A stretch of DNA of 22,245 nt from Mesostigma viride (taxonomy: Eukaryota > Streptophyta > Mesostigmatophyceae > Mesostigmatales > Mesostigmataceae): positions 1-22,245 of the forward strand of contig RPFO01002134.1 of the NCBI GenBank assembly GCA_009746045.1, in the 5' to 3' direction. This document shows positions 12,573 to 22,245 of this stretch, one piece after another; the stretch's first letter is position 1; every line of letters begins with the position of its first letter. Under the pieces are notes generated by a model. The model saw only the letters and a program-made list of their open reading frames with translations. It was not told the origin of the DNA and searched no databases. The position numbers were made by a program, and so were the translations under genes.

Positions 12573-13151
12573 GGAGCCAAGGGGGCAAGGCAGCAACCGG
12601 AAAGCGGGGCACCAGGCCACGACCACAAGGGGCACGGCCACGACCAAGGGGGCACCCACGGGCGGGGCGGGCGAGAGAGCGGGGCAGCCCCAGGACCAAG
12701 CGAGAGCCGGGGCGGGGGCCGCGGGCCCAGCGGGGACGAGGCACGGGGCAGGCGGGCAAGCAAAGCCGCAACGGCCACGGGCAGCAGGGCAGAGCCAGGA
12801 CGAACGGGAGGGGCCGAGACGCGGCAACCGAGGAAGGACAGGACCGGGCACAAGCCGGCAAGGCCGAGGAGCCGGGCAGACCGGGGCCAGCGCCGGACCC
12901 GACGAGGCACAGGCGGCGGCGCCGCCGGGCCGACGGGGACCACAGGCACGGGAGAGACAGGCGAAGCCGGGCAGGCACGGCCGGCCACGGGGCCGGGCCA
13001 CGACACCAGAGGACGGCACCCGAGGCGGCCACGGAGGGCGAGGACGGCGGGACGGGAGAGCGGGCGGCCCGGGGCGGGGCAGGCGGGCAGCACGGCGGGA
13101 AAGGCGGGCCAAACGGCAGCCACGGAGCAGAGGGGGCCCAAAAGGCGAACG
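12573..13151 (+). repeat. Direct repeat, copy B
   Basis: This is the second copy of the repeat at about 4866-5449, same orientation, roughly nine-tenths identical by eye with a perfect 135-nt core at 12756-12890. It ends about 125 nt before the T that closes block 1. Sequence outside the match diverges completely on both sides, so the similarity is a bounded unit and not general composition. Both copies are T-free, so whatever removed T acted on, or was already present in, both. Confidence 0.85.
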
Positions 13152-13275
13152 GGCCGCAAAAGCGAACGAAACGAGGAAAGGAAAAGGGACGAGCCGACCG
13201 GAGGAGGGCAGCCGCGGGGAGCACGCCGAACGGCGAGGGCAGGGCGGGCCCGAAAGCGGGCAGCACGACCCCCCC

Positions 13276-13441
13276 TAGCGCGCAGGCGACCGCCCCACAG
13301 GGACCTGGGCAAGGAGGGGGCGCGGCGGCAGGGCCCAAGCCGCGTAAGGGTGGAGGCAAGGACGGAGGGGGGCAAAGGAGCGCGCGGCGCGCGCGCGAGC
13401 GAACGACGCGCGAGGCCAGGGGGACGCCGCAGCCGGGCGTT
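13276..13441. other. T-bearing island between T-free blocks
   Basis: Five T occur in 166 nt, at 13276, 13345, 13351, 13440 and 13441, a density of 3 percent that matches the T-poor region at 1-4795. The T at 13276 begins a TAG, the one at 13345 a TAA and the one at 13441 a TGA. The island also has several GCGC-rich words around 13380-13400. No promoter, tRNA or terminator structure is recognised. It looks like a short return to the T-poor state and might be a linker between two T-free units, but its function is unknown. Confidence 0.75.
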
Positions 13442-16400
13442 GACCGCCACCGCGACCGCGAAGGGGCCGGAGACGACCGAAACGGGGCAGGCCGCCGCGA
13501 CGGAACCCGCGGGCGAAAGACGAACGGGACGGAGCGGAGCGCAAGGCAGGAACGGAAGGGGCGAGAAGACGCCAGACAACCAGGGACCAAAACCCGGGAC
13601 GCCAGGAAGAGAGGAAGGAAACACAACGACACGGCCGGGACCCAAGCCGAAAGGGGGCAAGGCACGGAACACACGCCGAGGACCACACAAGGAGGGGAAC
13701 GGGCAGAAAGGGCACCAACGGGCCAACAGGCGCGGGCCGACCGGGCCCGCGCCGGCAGAACCACAGAAACACAGCAGGGGCACAGAGGCACGCCGGGCCA
13801 CGACAGGCGACAAAAGGAGAAGGACCACGAAGAGAGGACGCGGCGCGGCGCCCAAAGGCACCCAAGAGACCACAGGACGGGACGGGGACAAGCAGGGCCA
13901 AACGAGAACGGCACGGAACCGAGGAACAACCGAGGCCAAGGACCGAAGGGACGGCCGGAACGACAACGAAGGGGGACGCGACGGAACACCGCCCCCCCCA
14001 CAAAAGGGAGGGAGCCCGCGCCCGACGCAGAGAGGAGGGAACCAGAGGGGGAGGAAAAGAAGCCGAACGCACCCAGCACACACCAACACAAGCGAGAGAC
14101 CAGCCCAGAGACAAAGCACCAAGAGGGCACACGGGCGCCACCACCACGCCGGGGGGGAGGGGAGCCAGCACCAAGCCGGGGGGAGGGGCCCCGAACGGCC
14201 GGGAACGGAGGCCGGGCCGGGGGGACGGCACGGGGCAGGACACACAGAGGAAACACAGCAGCGCGAAGGACCAAGAACAGCCAACCAACGGGCCAGAAGA
14301 GGAGGGCGACGCGACAGACCGGAGGACAACACCCGCAGGGCGGGCCGAAGGCCCGCGAGCGAGGGGCCAGCCGGCGGGGAAGGGCCACGAGAGGCCAGCA
14401 GGACCGCCAGGGAGGCCGGGGAGGGAGCCACAGCCGCAACAGGGGCAGGCCGAGCGACAGGGAGGAAAACAGCGGCCCACACGCCGGCAGGAAAGAGGCC
14501 CAGGAAGGCCCAGGAAGACCGAGGCGGCGGGAGGACGACCGGGCCACGGGCCCAGGCCAGAAAGCCACAGGCAAAGAGGCGAAGGAAAGGCGCGACCGCG
14601 AGCAGGCAAAGGGCCCGCAGGAGGAGGCAAGGAGACCGAAGCCGAGGGCGCAGACCCGGCGGGAAGAACAGGGCCACCAGGGGCGCCACGGGGGACGGCC
14701 ACAACCGGAGGGGCCGAAGCGCGCGGGAGCGCCACCGACGAACACACGGGCGCGACCCGAAGGGCGCGAGGGAGGCGCGGGCACGAGGAGGAGGGGGACC
14801 GCGGGAGGCGAGACCCGGGCCCGGGAGAGGCGCCGGGCGGCGGGCAGCCCACGCAAGGAGGGGCGGGAGGACCGGAGGGGACGCCGCACCCGGCACCGCA
14901 GGAAACGCGACGGGAAGGGCAGCCGAAGCCAGAAGGCCCAGAGGGGGAGGGGAAGCCCACGGAAACCCACCGGAGGGGCCAAGGCGGGGGGCGCCGCGCC
15001 CAGCGAGACAGGACGCGCCGGACCAGGAGCGCACCCGCGAACACCGGAGCAGCGAAAAGAACCAGGGCGAACGGAGGCCGAGCAGGCGCAAGGGGAGGCC
15101 ACGAGCCCGGGGCGCCCGACACACCGGGGAGAACCCAGAGGACAGGGGAGAGAGGGCAAGCGCAGCAGAGGCGCGCGGCAGGGCACACGGGCGGCAGGCG
15201 AGGGCGGACAGACCAGACCCCGGAAGGGGCGGGCACGCGACGCCGGCGGCGCGGGCACCACAGAAGGAGCCCGGGCCCGAGCACCCGGGGACAACGCCCG
15301 GAGGGAAGCGGCAGCGCGGGGGCGCGAGGAGCCGGACCGGGGACCGAACAACCGCGGCCAAGACCGCGAGGCCGAAGGAGGAGGGACCGGAGCAGGGGCG
15401 GACGCAGGGGCAGGAGCCGACACCGACGCAGGGGGCACGGGGAAAACAGGAGGCGCGCCGGACCGGAAGCCAGAGAGGGCCGGGACGGACCCACCAACGA
15501 CGCAGGCGCGCCGGGCGCCGGGGCCGGGGCACCCGCAGGCCACAGGGGGAAAAGGGGGCCCGGAGGGACAGGCAGGCCGGCAGAAGAGGGACGACCAGCC
15601 AGGCCCCAGGCAGGAACCGGAAGCCGCGGCGGAGGACCACCCGCCCAAAGGCGGGGAAGGCCGCGAGGAGCGCCAAAGAAACCCCGCGACGGCGGCGCCG
15701 GAGCGGGAGGAGGCGCGGAAGCAGCGACGGAGGGCGAGCGAACAGGGGCAGGAGACGCCCGCGGAGGCGCAGGGAGAGCGGGACAGGCGCAGAGGCAGCA
15801 GGAGGCGCAGGAGCCGCCGGAACCACAGCGACCGCGCGGGCGCGCGGGCGAAGCCGGAGGCGCCGGGGCGACAGAAGGGGGAGGGGCGCGGAGCCAGCCG
15901 GCGGGCCGGGACCGGCGCCGGGGCCGCAAGGAAGGCCCCAAACGCCGGGGGCAAAGACGGGAGCGGAGCCGGCAGAGCCGAGACCGGCGCCGAAAGAGGA
16001 GCAGGCAAACCCGAAGGGGGAGGCGCCACGGCGACAGCCCGGGGCGACGAGGGACGACGGGACCGGAGAGGGAGGGACAGACACCGAGGAGGCGGACGCA
16101 GCGCGCGAGGCAGAAGAAGCGGGAGGAGAAGGGACCGCGGCGGGGGCGCCCGAAGGGGAGGACCACGAACCGCGAGGCCCGCCGACGGAGCAGCGAGCGC
16201 CAGGAACGCGACGGCCCGGAAAAGGGCGCAGGGGGGCGCGGCGACCGCAGCAGCACCCGCAGCGGGAAGCCACGGGAACACCGCCCGGAGGCAGGGACGG
16301 CCCACAGGAGGGGAGAGGGAGGAGAACACACGGCAACACCGGAGAACCGCAGCGAGCGGCCCCAAGGCGGGACAGCGGGAACCACACCCCAACAAACAGG

Positions 16401-19400
16401 GGCCGGCAGCAGCGAAACCGGGCAGGACAAGCGGGGGCGGCGCAGCAGGGAAGGACCAGACCACGGGACCCCGAAGAGGGCCGCCCGGACGAAGCGCGCA
16501 GGGGGGCCGGAAGGGCCGGCGGCACAACGCCACCCCGGGAACAGGAGCGCGACACCCAACGGCCCGGAAGGGCCGCGAAAGACAGCGCAGGGGCCGGGAG
16601 GGGCAGGGACGGCAGCGGGCGCGCAGCCGGAGGGGAGGCGCGGGCAGGACGGCGGCGGAGGGGAGGGACAACCAACCACCCGGCGACAGCAGACAGAACA
16701 GAAGAGAGGAGAAGGCCGACGACGAGAGCGGGGGCAGGGGGGAGAGGCCGGCAGCAGGCGACGACACCCAGCGAGCGCACGCGCCGGAGACCAAACCGGA
16801 GCGACGGCACGACGAGCAGACAGCCACGGCACGGGAGACGGACGCGGGGACCGCGGCCCGGGGAGAGCGCGAGGGGCCACGAGGCGGGCGACGGCGGCGG
16901 CGACGGCCCCAGGGGCAGGAGGAGGCGCGAAAGGGGCAGGCGCGAACGCCCGGCCAGCGAACGGACGAGGGGGACAGGGGAAGCGGGCGCCGAGGGAAGG
17001 GGGGAAGGCGGGGCCAAGAGGGAGGGAGAGCGACCGGAGACAAGAAAGGGCCGACCCGAGACAACACAGGGAAGGGGCCGAAGAAGGCAGGCCGAAGGGG
17101 ACCGGCAGGGCGGCGGCAAACGGAGGAGCAAAACGGCCAACACGGGGGCCGGCGACGAAGACGAGAGCGCCGACGGCGAGCGCAGGGGCGCGGCGAGCGA
17201 AGGAGGCACGCAACCGAGCAAGGGACGGAGCCGGAGCGGGGGAGACCCGGAGAGCGCGGGGGCAGGAGCAGGGCAGGCGAGCGAGGAAGGACGGGACACC
17301 GGCGACAGGAGCGCGGGACACAGCAGCCGGGGCCCGGAGAGGACGAGCGAAGAGAGAGGGAGGGGGAAGGGGCGGGCGCCCAGGAGCGAAGAAGAAGGGC
17401 GGAGAGCCAGGCGCAGCGGGGGGACAAGGGGGAGGGAGAACGCGACCAAACAGAAAGAAGCCGCCCAAGCACGACCCGAGCCAGGAACAGAGGGCCGAAG
17501 CGCGGCGGCGACGACGCGAGGAAGACGCGCGACGAAAGGAGAGGAGGAGGAGGGGGAGGCAGGACCGGAGGGAACCGGGGGACCGAGGGCAGCGAAAAAC
17601 GGCGGCCAAAAAGCGGAGGGAAAGAAGGGAGCCGGAGCACGAAGAAACGGCCGACGCAAGCCAGGAGAGCGAGAGACAGGAGGGAGGGAGAGGCGGGCGC
17701 AAGCACGGGCGGGGAGGGCGAAAGGACACGGCACAAGAGGGCACAGACGAGGAAAACGAGCGAGGAACACAAGGAGGGGGCAGGGCCCCGAGCAGGCGGG
17801 CGAAAAGGGCCGACAAAAGCCAGCAGGAGAGAAGCCCAAGGCAGGAGAGGGCAGGCAAGGGCCGAGGGGCGGCGAGCGGGCCGACAGGAGGGGGGCAGGG
17901 CCGGGCAAGAGGGACAAGGGCGAACAGACGCAGCCACAGCCGGAGAAAGGGAAGGCCAGGAAGAAGAGCGGGCGACGAGGGCCCGGACCCGGGGACCACC
18001 CGGGGAGCAGCGAAGGCAGGCAACGCAAAGAGCAAGGAGGAGCGACAGAGAGGAGGGACAGACAGGCGCCAGGGAGGGGGAGAAGCGGCGAGCGGCACAG
18101 AGAAAAACCCACCGACAAAGGGACAAGGGGGCGGGCCGAAGGGGGGGAGGGGCAGCAAGGGCAGCGAAGGCGGCCGGCGCAGGGGCCGGAAAGCGACGAA
18201 GAAGGCGGGCAAGAGCAGAGGGAGGCAGCGCGACAGAAGGAGCCAGAACAGGGGGAAAGAGAGCGCCGACCGCCGGGCCAAAGAGAAGGGGAGGGCCGAG
18301 GGACGACGGGGGCAGAAGACGGGCCGGACCGAGGCGCGAGAGGGCGAAGCGGGAGAGAAAGGGAGGGGCCCCGCCCCCCCCACCGAGGCCACAGGAAGGG
18401 CCGCACACGGGAGAGAGAGGCCGACGGGAGAAAGGAGAGCAGGCAGGCGAACAGCGGGAGGAAAGAGGGAGGCAGAGGAGCAGCAGCAGGGAGGGCACCA
18501 GAAGGGGGACACCCAGAGGAGGAGGAACGAGAGGAAGAGGGAGAACAGCAAGGGCCGCGAAGAAGGAAGAGGCGGCACGACGAGAGAGGGCAGCGGGGAC
18601 GAGGGAGCGACACCCGGGACAGACGGAAGGGGAAAAGGGGAAAACGGGGCGAAAAAGGCCAGCCAGCGCGCGGGCCGAGGGGGAAGGGGGGGGAGAGAAG
18701 AGGGGGAAGGGGACGAGGAGCCGGGGGAGAACGAACCGAGAAGGAGCGAGCGCACAGGGGGCAGGCAGGCAGACAGCAAAGGGAGCACCGGGAAGGAAGG
18801 GCGGCCACGCGGGGCAACAAGACACCACCGCGAAGAGGGCCGGCGGGGACGGGAGAGGGACGCGCCGCAGGGAGCAGGGGCCGAGAGAGAGACGCAAGGG
18901 GCGGGAAGCCCGGACCCGGAGCCGGGAGAAGGACACCACCGAGAGCGACGGGACGAGCAGCGGGAGCCACAACAAAGGGGGAGGAGGAGCCGGGAGGAGG
19001 AGGACAGGAGGGGAAAGGAGGAGGGAGGGGAGGCACGGAAAAGCAGACGGACACGCACGACGCCAAACAAAGGGGAGAGCCGGCGGGAAGAAAGGAGGAA
19101 GAGGGGCGGCGAGAGGGGCGAAACGCGGGAGAAAACGCCGAGAGGAAGAAGCAAGGCCGAGGAAACGACGGACACCGGGAACGGCGGGAGGAGGAGGCCA
19201 GGCCGGAAGGGACGGAGGGGAGCCGGGGCGGGAGCGACCCCGGCAGCGGACAGAACGGGCCCGAAAAAGGGGACACGCCGACCCGAACGCACGGGAGCAC
19301 GGCGCGCCCACAAAGAAGGGGCAGCCAGGAGGGCGAAGACGGGCGGGAAAGCACGGAGGGGCGGGGCAAAAGCAGGAGAGGAAAGAAGAAGAGCAGCGAA

Positions 19401-21121
19401 GGAAGCGGGAGCACAAGAACGGGCAGGCGCAGAGAAAGAAACAGAGGAGAAGGAGGAGCCGGGAGAGCAGAGGACACCGGAGGAAGAGGAGAAGGGCCCA
19501 GAACAGGGCGAAGCACGGCAGGCAGGAACAGGGGAAAAGAGGCAGGCGAGGGACAGAGGCCCAGAGCCGCGACGCGAAACGGGGAAGGACCAAAAGGGGG
19601 AGCAAAGGCGGGGGGAGGGCAAGCCGCAGGAGCGAGCCGCAACGGCCAAAAACCAGCCGCACAAGCCAGGACGGGGAAACAAGGGGAACCGGGAACCGGA
19701 GGAAAGAGAGCAGCAAGACGAGGGAGAGGGGAGGGAGACGGCACAGGAAGAGCAGGCAACGGCCGAGAAGCAGGAACGAGGCGAAACGGGCCAGGGGGCG
19801 GAGGAACGAACAGGACACCAGCGGAGGAGGGGAGGGACGAGGCGCGAGCAAGCCGGCGGCGAAGAAGGACACGAAAAGCGGGGGAGGGCCGGGAACGCGG
19901 GAGGGCCCAGGCGAGACAGCGGAGAGGGCGGAGGAACGGCACCGGCCGGGAGAACGACACGGGGGAAAACAGAACGAGGAGGAGGAGAAGAAGGAGGCGG
20001 GGCGGCAAAGACGGGGAGGAAGCGAGCACAGCCAGGGAGCGGACGAGGGCAGGGGCAGGAAAGCCCACGCCGAGGGAGCCACGGGAGGGACAGCGAGAGC
20101 CACACGAGGAGGGGAGGAGCGGGGACGGCGAACGGAAGGAACAGACAGAAGAGGGAGCCAGGGCGGGAAGGCAGAACGGAAGGCGGCAGGGGACAGGAAG
20201 ACGGCAGGGAGAGGGCGGACAGGAGGAGCAACAGGGGAGGAGGAGGAAGAGCGACCAAGGAGAAAGGGCCAAGCGAGAAGGACGGGCGGGACCCAGGAAG
20301 AGCGAGCGGGAAACCAAAGGACCAGGGAGCAGAAGGAAGAGGAAGCGGAGGAGCCGGGGCCAAGCGAAGCCGAGGAAGACAGCAGCGGGAGGGAGAGGGC
20401 CGAGAGGGCCGGCAGGGGGACAGGACGGCCGGGGAGAACCAGGGGAAGGGACACCGGACCCGGGGAAGGACGGGGGCGACCAGCAGCAGAAGGAACAGGA
20501 ACGGGGGGGGGGAGGGGAGGGACGAGGCCGAAACGCGAACGAGGGCCGCGCGCACAAAGGAGCGAGCCGCACCGCGAGCGACCAACACAGAGACAGGCAA
20601 GAGGGCAGCAGCAGGCAAGAAGGGGGCGACAACAGGGGAGGGACGGGGAAACCACCAGGCAAGAACAGAAGAGGACGCACACGGAGGGGGAGGGAGAGGC
20701 AGCGCCGACAGAGGGGAGAAAAACAGGCAGCAAAAAGGAGAGCGGGGGGACGAGCGAAGGACCGGGCCAGGGGACCCCCGGCGGACAGGCCGACGGGGCC
20801 CCCGCCCCCCCAAAGCCAGAGGAACGAACCCCGAAGAAGACCCGGGCGGAAAAAGCCACGGCGGGAGGGGCACGAGGGAGGAAGAGGGGGCGGGAGCCGG
20901 AGGAGCAGAGGGGAACCCGGGGGGCCGGGCGGCACAGCAGGCAGCCGACGAGGGGAGCGGAAGGAAGGCGGCCGGAAGGGGACGAAGAGGAGCACGCGGA
21001 GGGGGACGAGGAGGGCGAGCGGCGGAGGAGGGGGAGCACCCGAAAGGAACGGGGGGCACGCACGGGGAAGAGGACCGACGGCCGGACAAGGAGAGCAGGG
21101 AAGAGGAGAGACAGCCAGAGC
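13442..21121 (+). other. T-free block 2 (7680 nt without T)
   Basis: A second long block without any T. Compared with block 1 it has more A (about a third) and less C (about a fifth), so purines reach roughly 80 percent in the lines I counted, especially after 17 kb. The + strand has no possible ATG, GTG or TTG start inside it and no possible stop. The - strand frames run through it for the same reason and read as Pro/Ser/Leu/Phe/Arg/Cys-rich strings without domains. No copy of the 580-nt repeat was seen in it. The look of the sequence, G- and A-rich with embedded C, recalls pre-edited kinetoplastid cryptogenes, but those keep some T and are much shorter, so this is an analogy only. Confidence 0.9.
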
Positions 21122-21124
21122 TAA
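21122..21124 (+). other. Isolated T, within a TAA
   Basis: The T at 21122 is the only one between 13442 and the window end. It is followed by AA and so forms a TAA on the + strand and, read as CTA on the other strand, a TAG. It may be a minimal T-bearing linker comparable to 13276-13441, a true single survivor, or a base-call error. One base gives no basis for a functional assignment. Confidence 0.6.
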
Positions 21125-22245
21125 GGGCAGGCACACAGAGAGCGAAGGCGGCGACAGAGGAGGGCGCCGCCGCAGGGGGAAGGGAGAGAGGAGACGGGAA
21201 CGGGAGGAAGAGAAGGGGGAGAAGAAAGCGGCGACGCGGAAAAGAGGCGGCGCACAGGCGGGAGGGGCAGGGCAGGAAAACGGGAGGCAGAGAACGGGCG
21301 CGGGACGGCACGCAAGAAGGGGCGACGGAGGCCCGGAAGGAAGCGAGCACGGACGGCGGCACCCGACAAAGCCCGAAGGCGGACCAGCGGAGCAGCAAAC
21401 GCGGGCAGAGAGGCGGGAAGGAGGGGGACCCGGCGGCAAGGGCCAAAGGCGAAGCGAGCCGGCCAAGCGGCAGCAGGAGGGACGAAAGGGGGCGCGAAAC
21501 GCGGAAACAAGGCGGCGACAGAGGGGGGAGGCAGGAGAGGCAAGAGACGCACACGGAAGGAGGGGAGCAAGCGGCAGGAGGAAGGCAGGGAGGGAAGAGA
21601 AGGAGGAACGAGGACAGCAGCAGAGAGGCGCCAGCGAGGGGGCGGCCACGACGCGGGGCGGGGGAAGCAACAGAAGGAAGGGAAAAAACGGGGAGGGGAG
21701 ACGGGACAGCCAGCGGAGGAAGGGGGGCAAAGAGGGGAAGAGCAGGAGGCGGAGGGGGAGGAGAAGAGCAGGGGCCCAGAGGGCCACGAGCGGCCACGGC
21801 GACAGAAGCGGAGAGAAGGAAGGAGAGGAAAAGGCGGGGGGAGGGGGCGAGAGGGAGCCACCGGGCGGAGGGGGCCCAGAGGAGAAGGGGACAGGAGAGG
21901 GCGCACGAAGAGAGGAAGAGGCAAAAGGAGCAGAAGGCCGAGCAGCGAGGGCAGGGGACGGAAAGCAGGAGGAACGGCGAAGCAGCCACACGGGGAGGAC
22001 CGGGGCAGCCGCAGAGGCCGGCGCAGGGGAGGACCAGGAAGCAGGGGGAAAAGGGACGGCACGAGGGCGCCAGAAGGGCCGACAGGGGCCGAGGGACGAC
22101 CCGGGGGAAGAGCAGGCAGGGAAGGCACAGGGGGGAAGGAGGCCGAGAGCAGGGGAGGGGGGAGGACCGGCGGAGGGGGGAGCCAAGGGGGCAGAAGGGG
22201 CAGGGCCGGGGCACAACGAAAGAAGGGGCCGCACGAAAGCGGACG
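21123..22245 (+). other. T-free block 3 (runs off the window)
   Basis: No T is present from 21123 to the last base, so the block is at least 1123 nt long and open at the right edge. Composition continues that of block 2: purine-rich with many GGA, GAG and AAG words and runs of up to six A near 21684. No gene, RNA or repeat unit is recognised. The block may belong to the same kind of unit as blocks 1 and 2. Confidence 0.85.

Larger units (their letters stand above)
4796..13275 (+). other. T-free block 1 (8480 nt without T)
   Basis: No T was found in this block. Translations agree: the + frame through it uses only the twelve residues encodable without T, and the - frames only the ten encodable without A. 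Composition is G over C and A, purine-rich, and becomes very GC-rich around 11.1-13.1 kb. The uninterrupted frames on both strands therefore follow from the missing base and are not evidence of coding. Their products lack either all hydrophobic residues (+) or all acidic, amide and Lys/Thr/Tyr/Ile residues (-). By eye no frame looks different from the others, so I see no codon periodicity. A direct repeat of about 580 nt sits near each end. The block could be an artefact of T loss, a cryptogene array awaiting uridine insertion, or designed three-letter DNA. Confidence 0.9.

Noticed and set aside
4866-13151. The 580-nt repeat pair as an insertion sequence or composite transposon
   Set aside because: No terminal inverted repeats, no target-site duplication and no readable transposase.
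4786-13278. + strand open frame of 2830 codons as a giant disordered protein
   Set aside because: Starts at a GTG and has no possible stop until the first T at 13276. It lacks every hydrophobic residue except Ala and Pro, so it follows from T absence; no ribosome-binding site or family similarity supports it.
4625-22234. - strand open frames of 5869, 5469, 3112 and 2979 codons as giant proteins
   Set aside because: They exist because the - strand lacks A and so cannot form stops. All frames are open together, and in the T-free blocks their products use only ten residue types, with no acidic residues, Lys, Asn, Gln, Thr, Tyr, Ile or Met. No domain or repeat architecture is visible.
1-22245. 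Ordinary high-GC bacterial DNA such as an actinomycete
   Set aside because: Such genomes have A close to T and G close to C over kilobases; here A is far above T and G well above C.

Overview
No conventional gene can be supported anywhere in this window. Its dominant property is strand-specific loss of one base: thymine is almost absent from the + strand, so adenine is almost absent from the - strand. The very long open frames on both strands follow from this. Without T the + strand cannot spell TAA, TAG or TGA, and without A the - strand cannot either. Read as protein, the + strand in the T-free parts can only give K, N, T, R, S, Q, H, P, E, D, A and G. The - strand can only give F, L, S, C, W, P, R, V, A and G. 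Neither set makes a plausible protein of thousands of residues.

Layout. Positions 1-4795 are G-rich and T-poor (about 4 percent T in the lines I counted), with one short pocket of ordinary T density at 3763-3792. Positions 4796-13275 (8480 nt) contain no T at all. This block carries a direct repeat of about 580 nt, one copy near each end (about 4866-5449 and 12573-13151), and a stretch of about 95 percent GC at 11101-11280. Positions 13276-13441 are a short island with five T. Positions 13442-21121 (7680 nt) are again T-free, now more A-rich and strongly purine-rich. A single T lies at 21122, and 21123-22245 is T-free to the window end.

The organism cannot be assigned: there is no recognisable rRNA, tRNA or protein family. 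The composition does not resemble a normal high-GC bacterial genome, because A is far above T and G is well above C throughout. Three explanations deserve weight. (a) A sequencing or assembly artefact in which T is dropped or miscalled. (b) A cryptogene-type locus whose transcripts would need massive uridine insertion, as known on a smaller scale in kinetoplastid mitochondria; the T loss and G-over-C skew of kinetoplastid pan-edited genes are the nearest natural parallel I know. (c) A synthetic or processed three-letter sequence. The sequence alone does not decide between them. The artefact is the safest default and the editing hypothesis is the most interesting one to test. No genes can be described as working together here.
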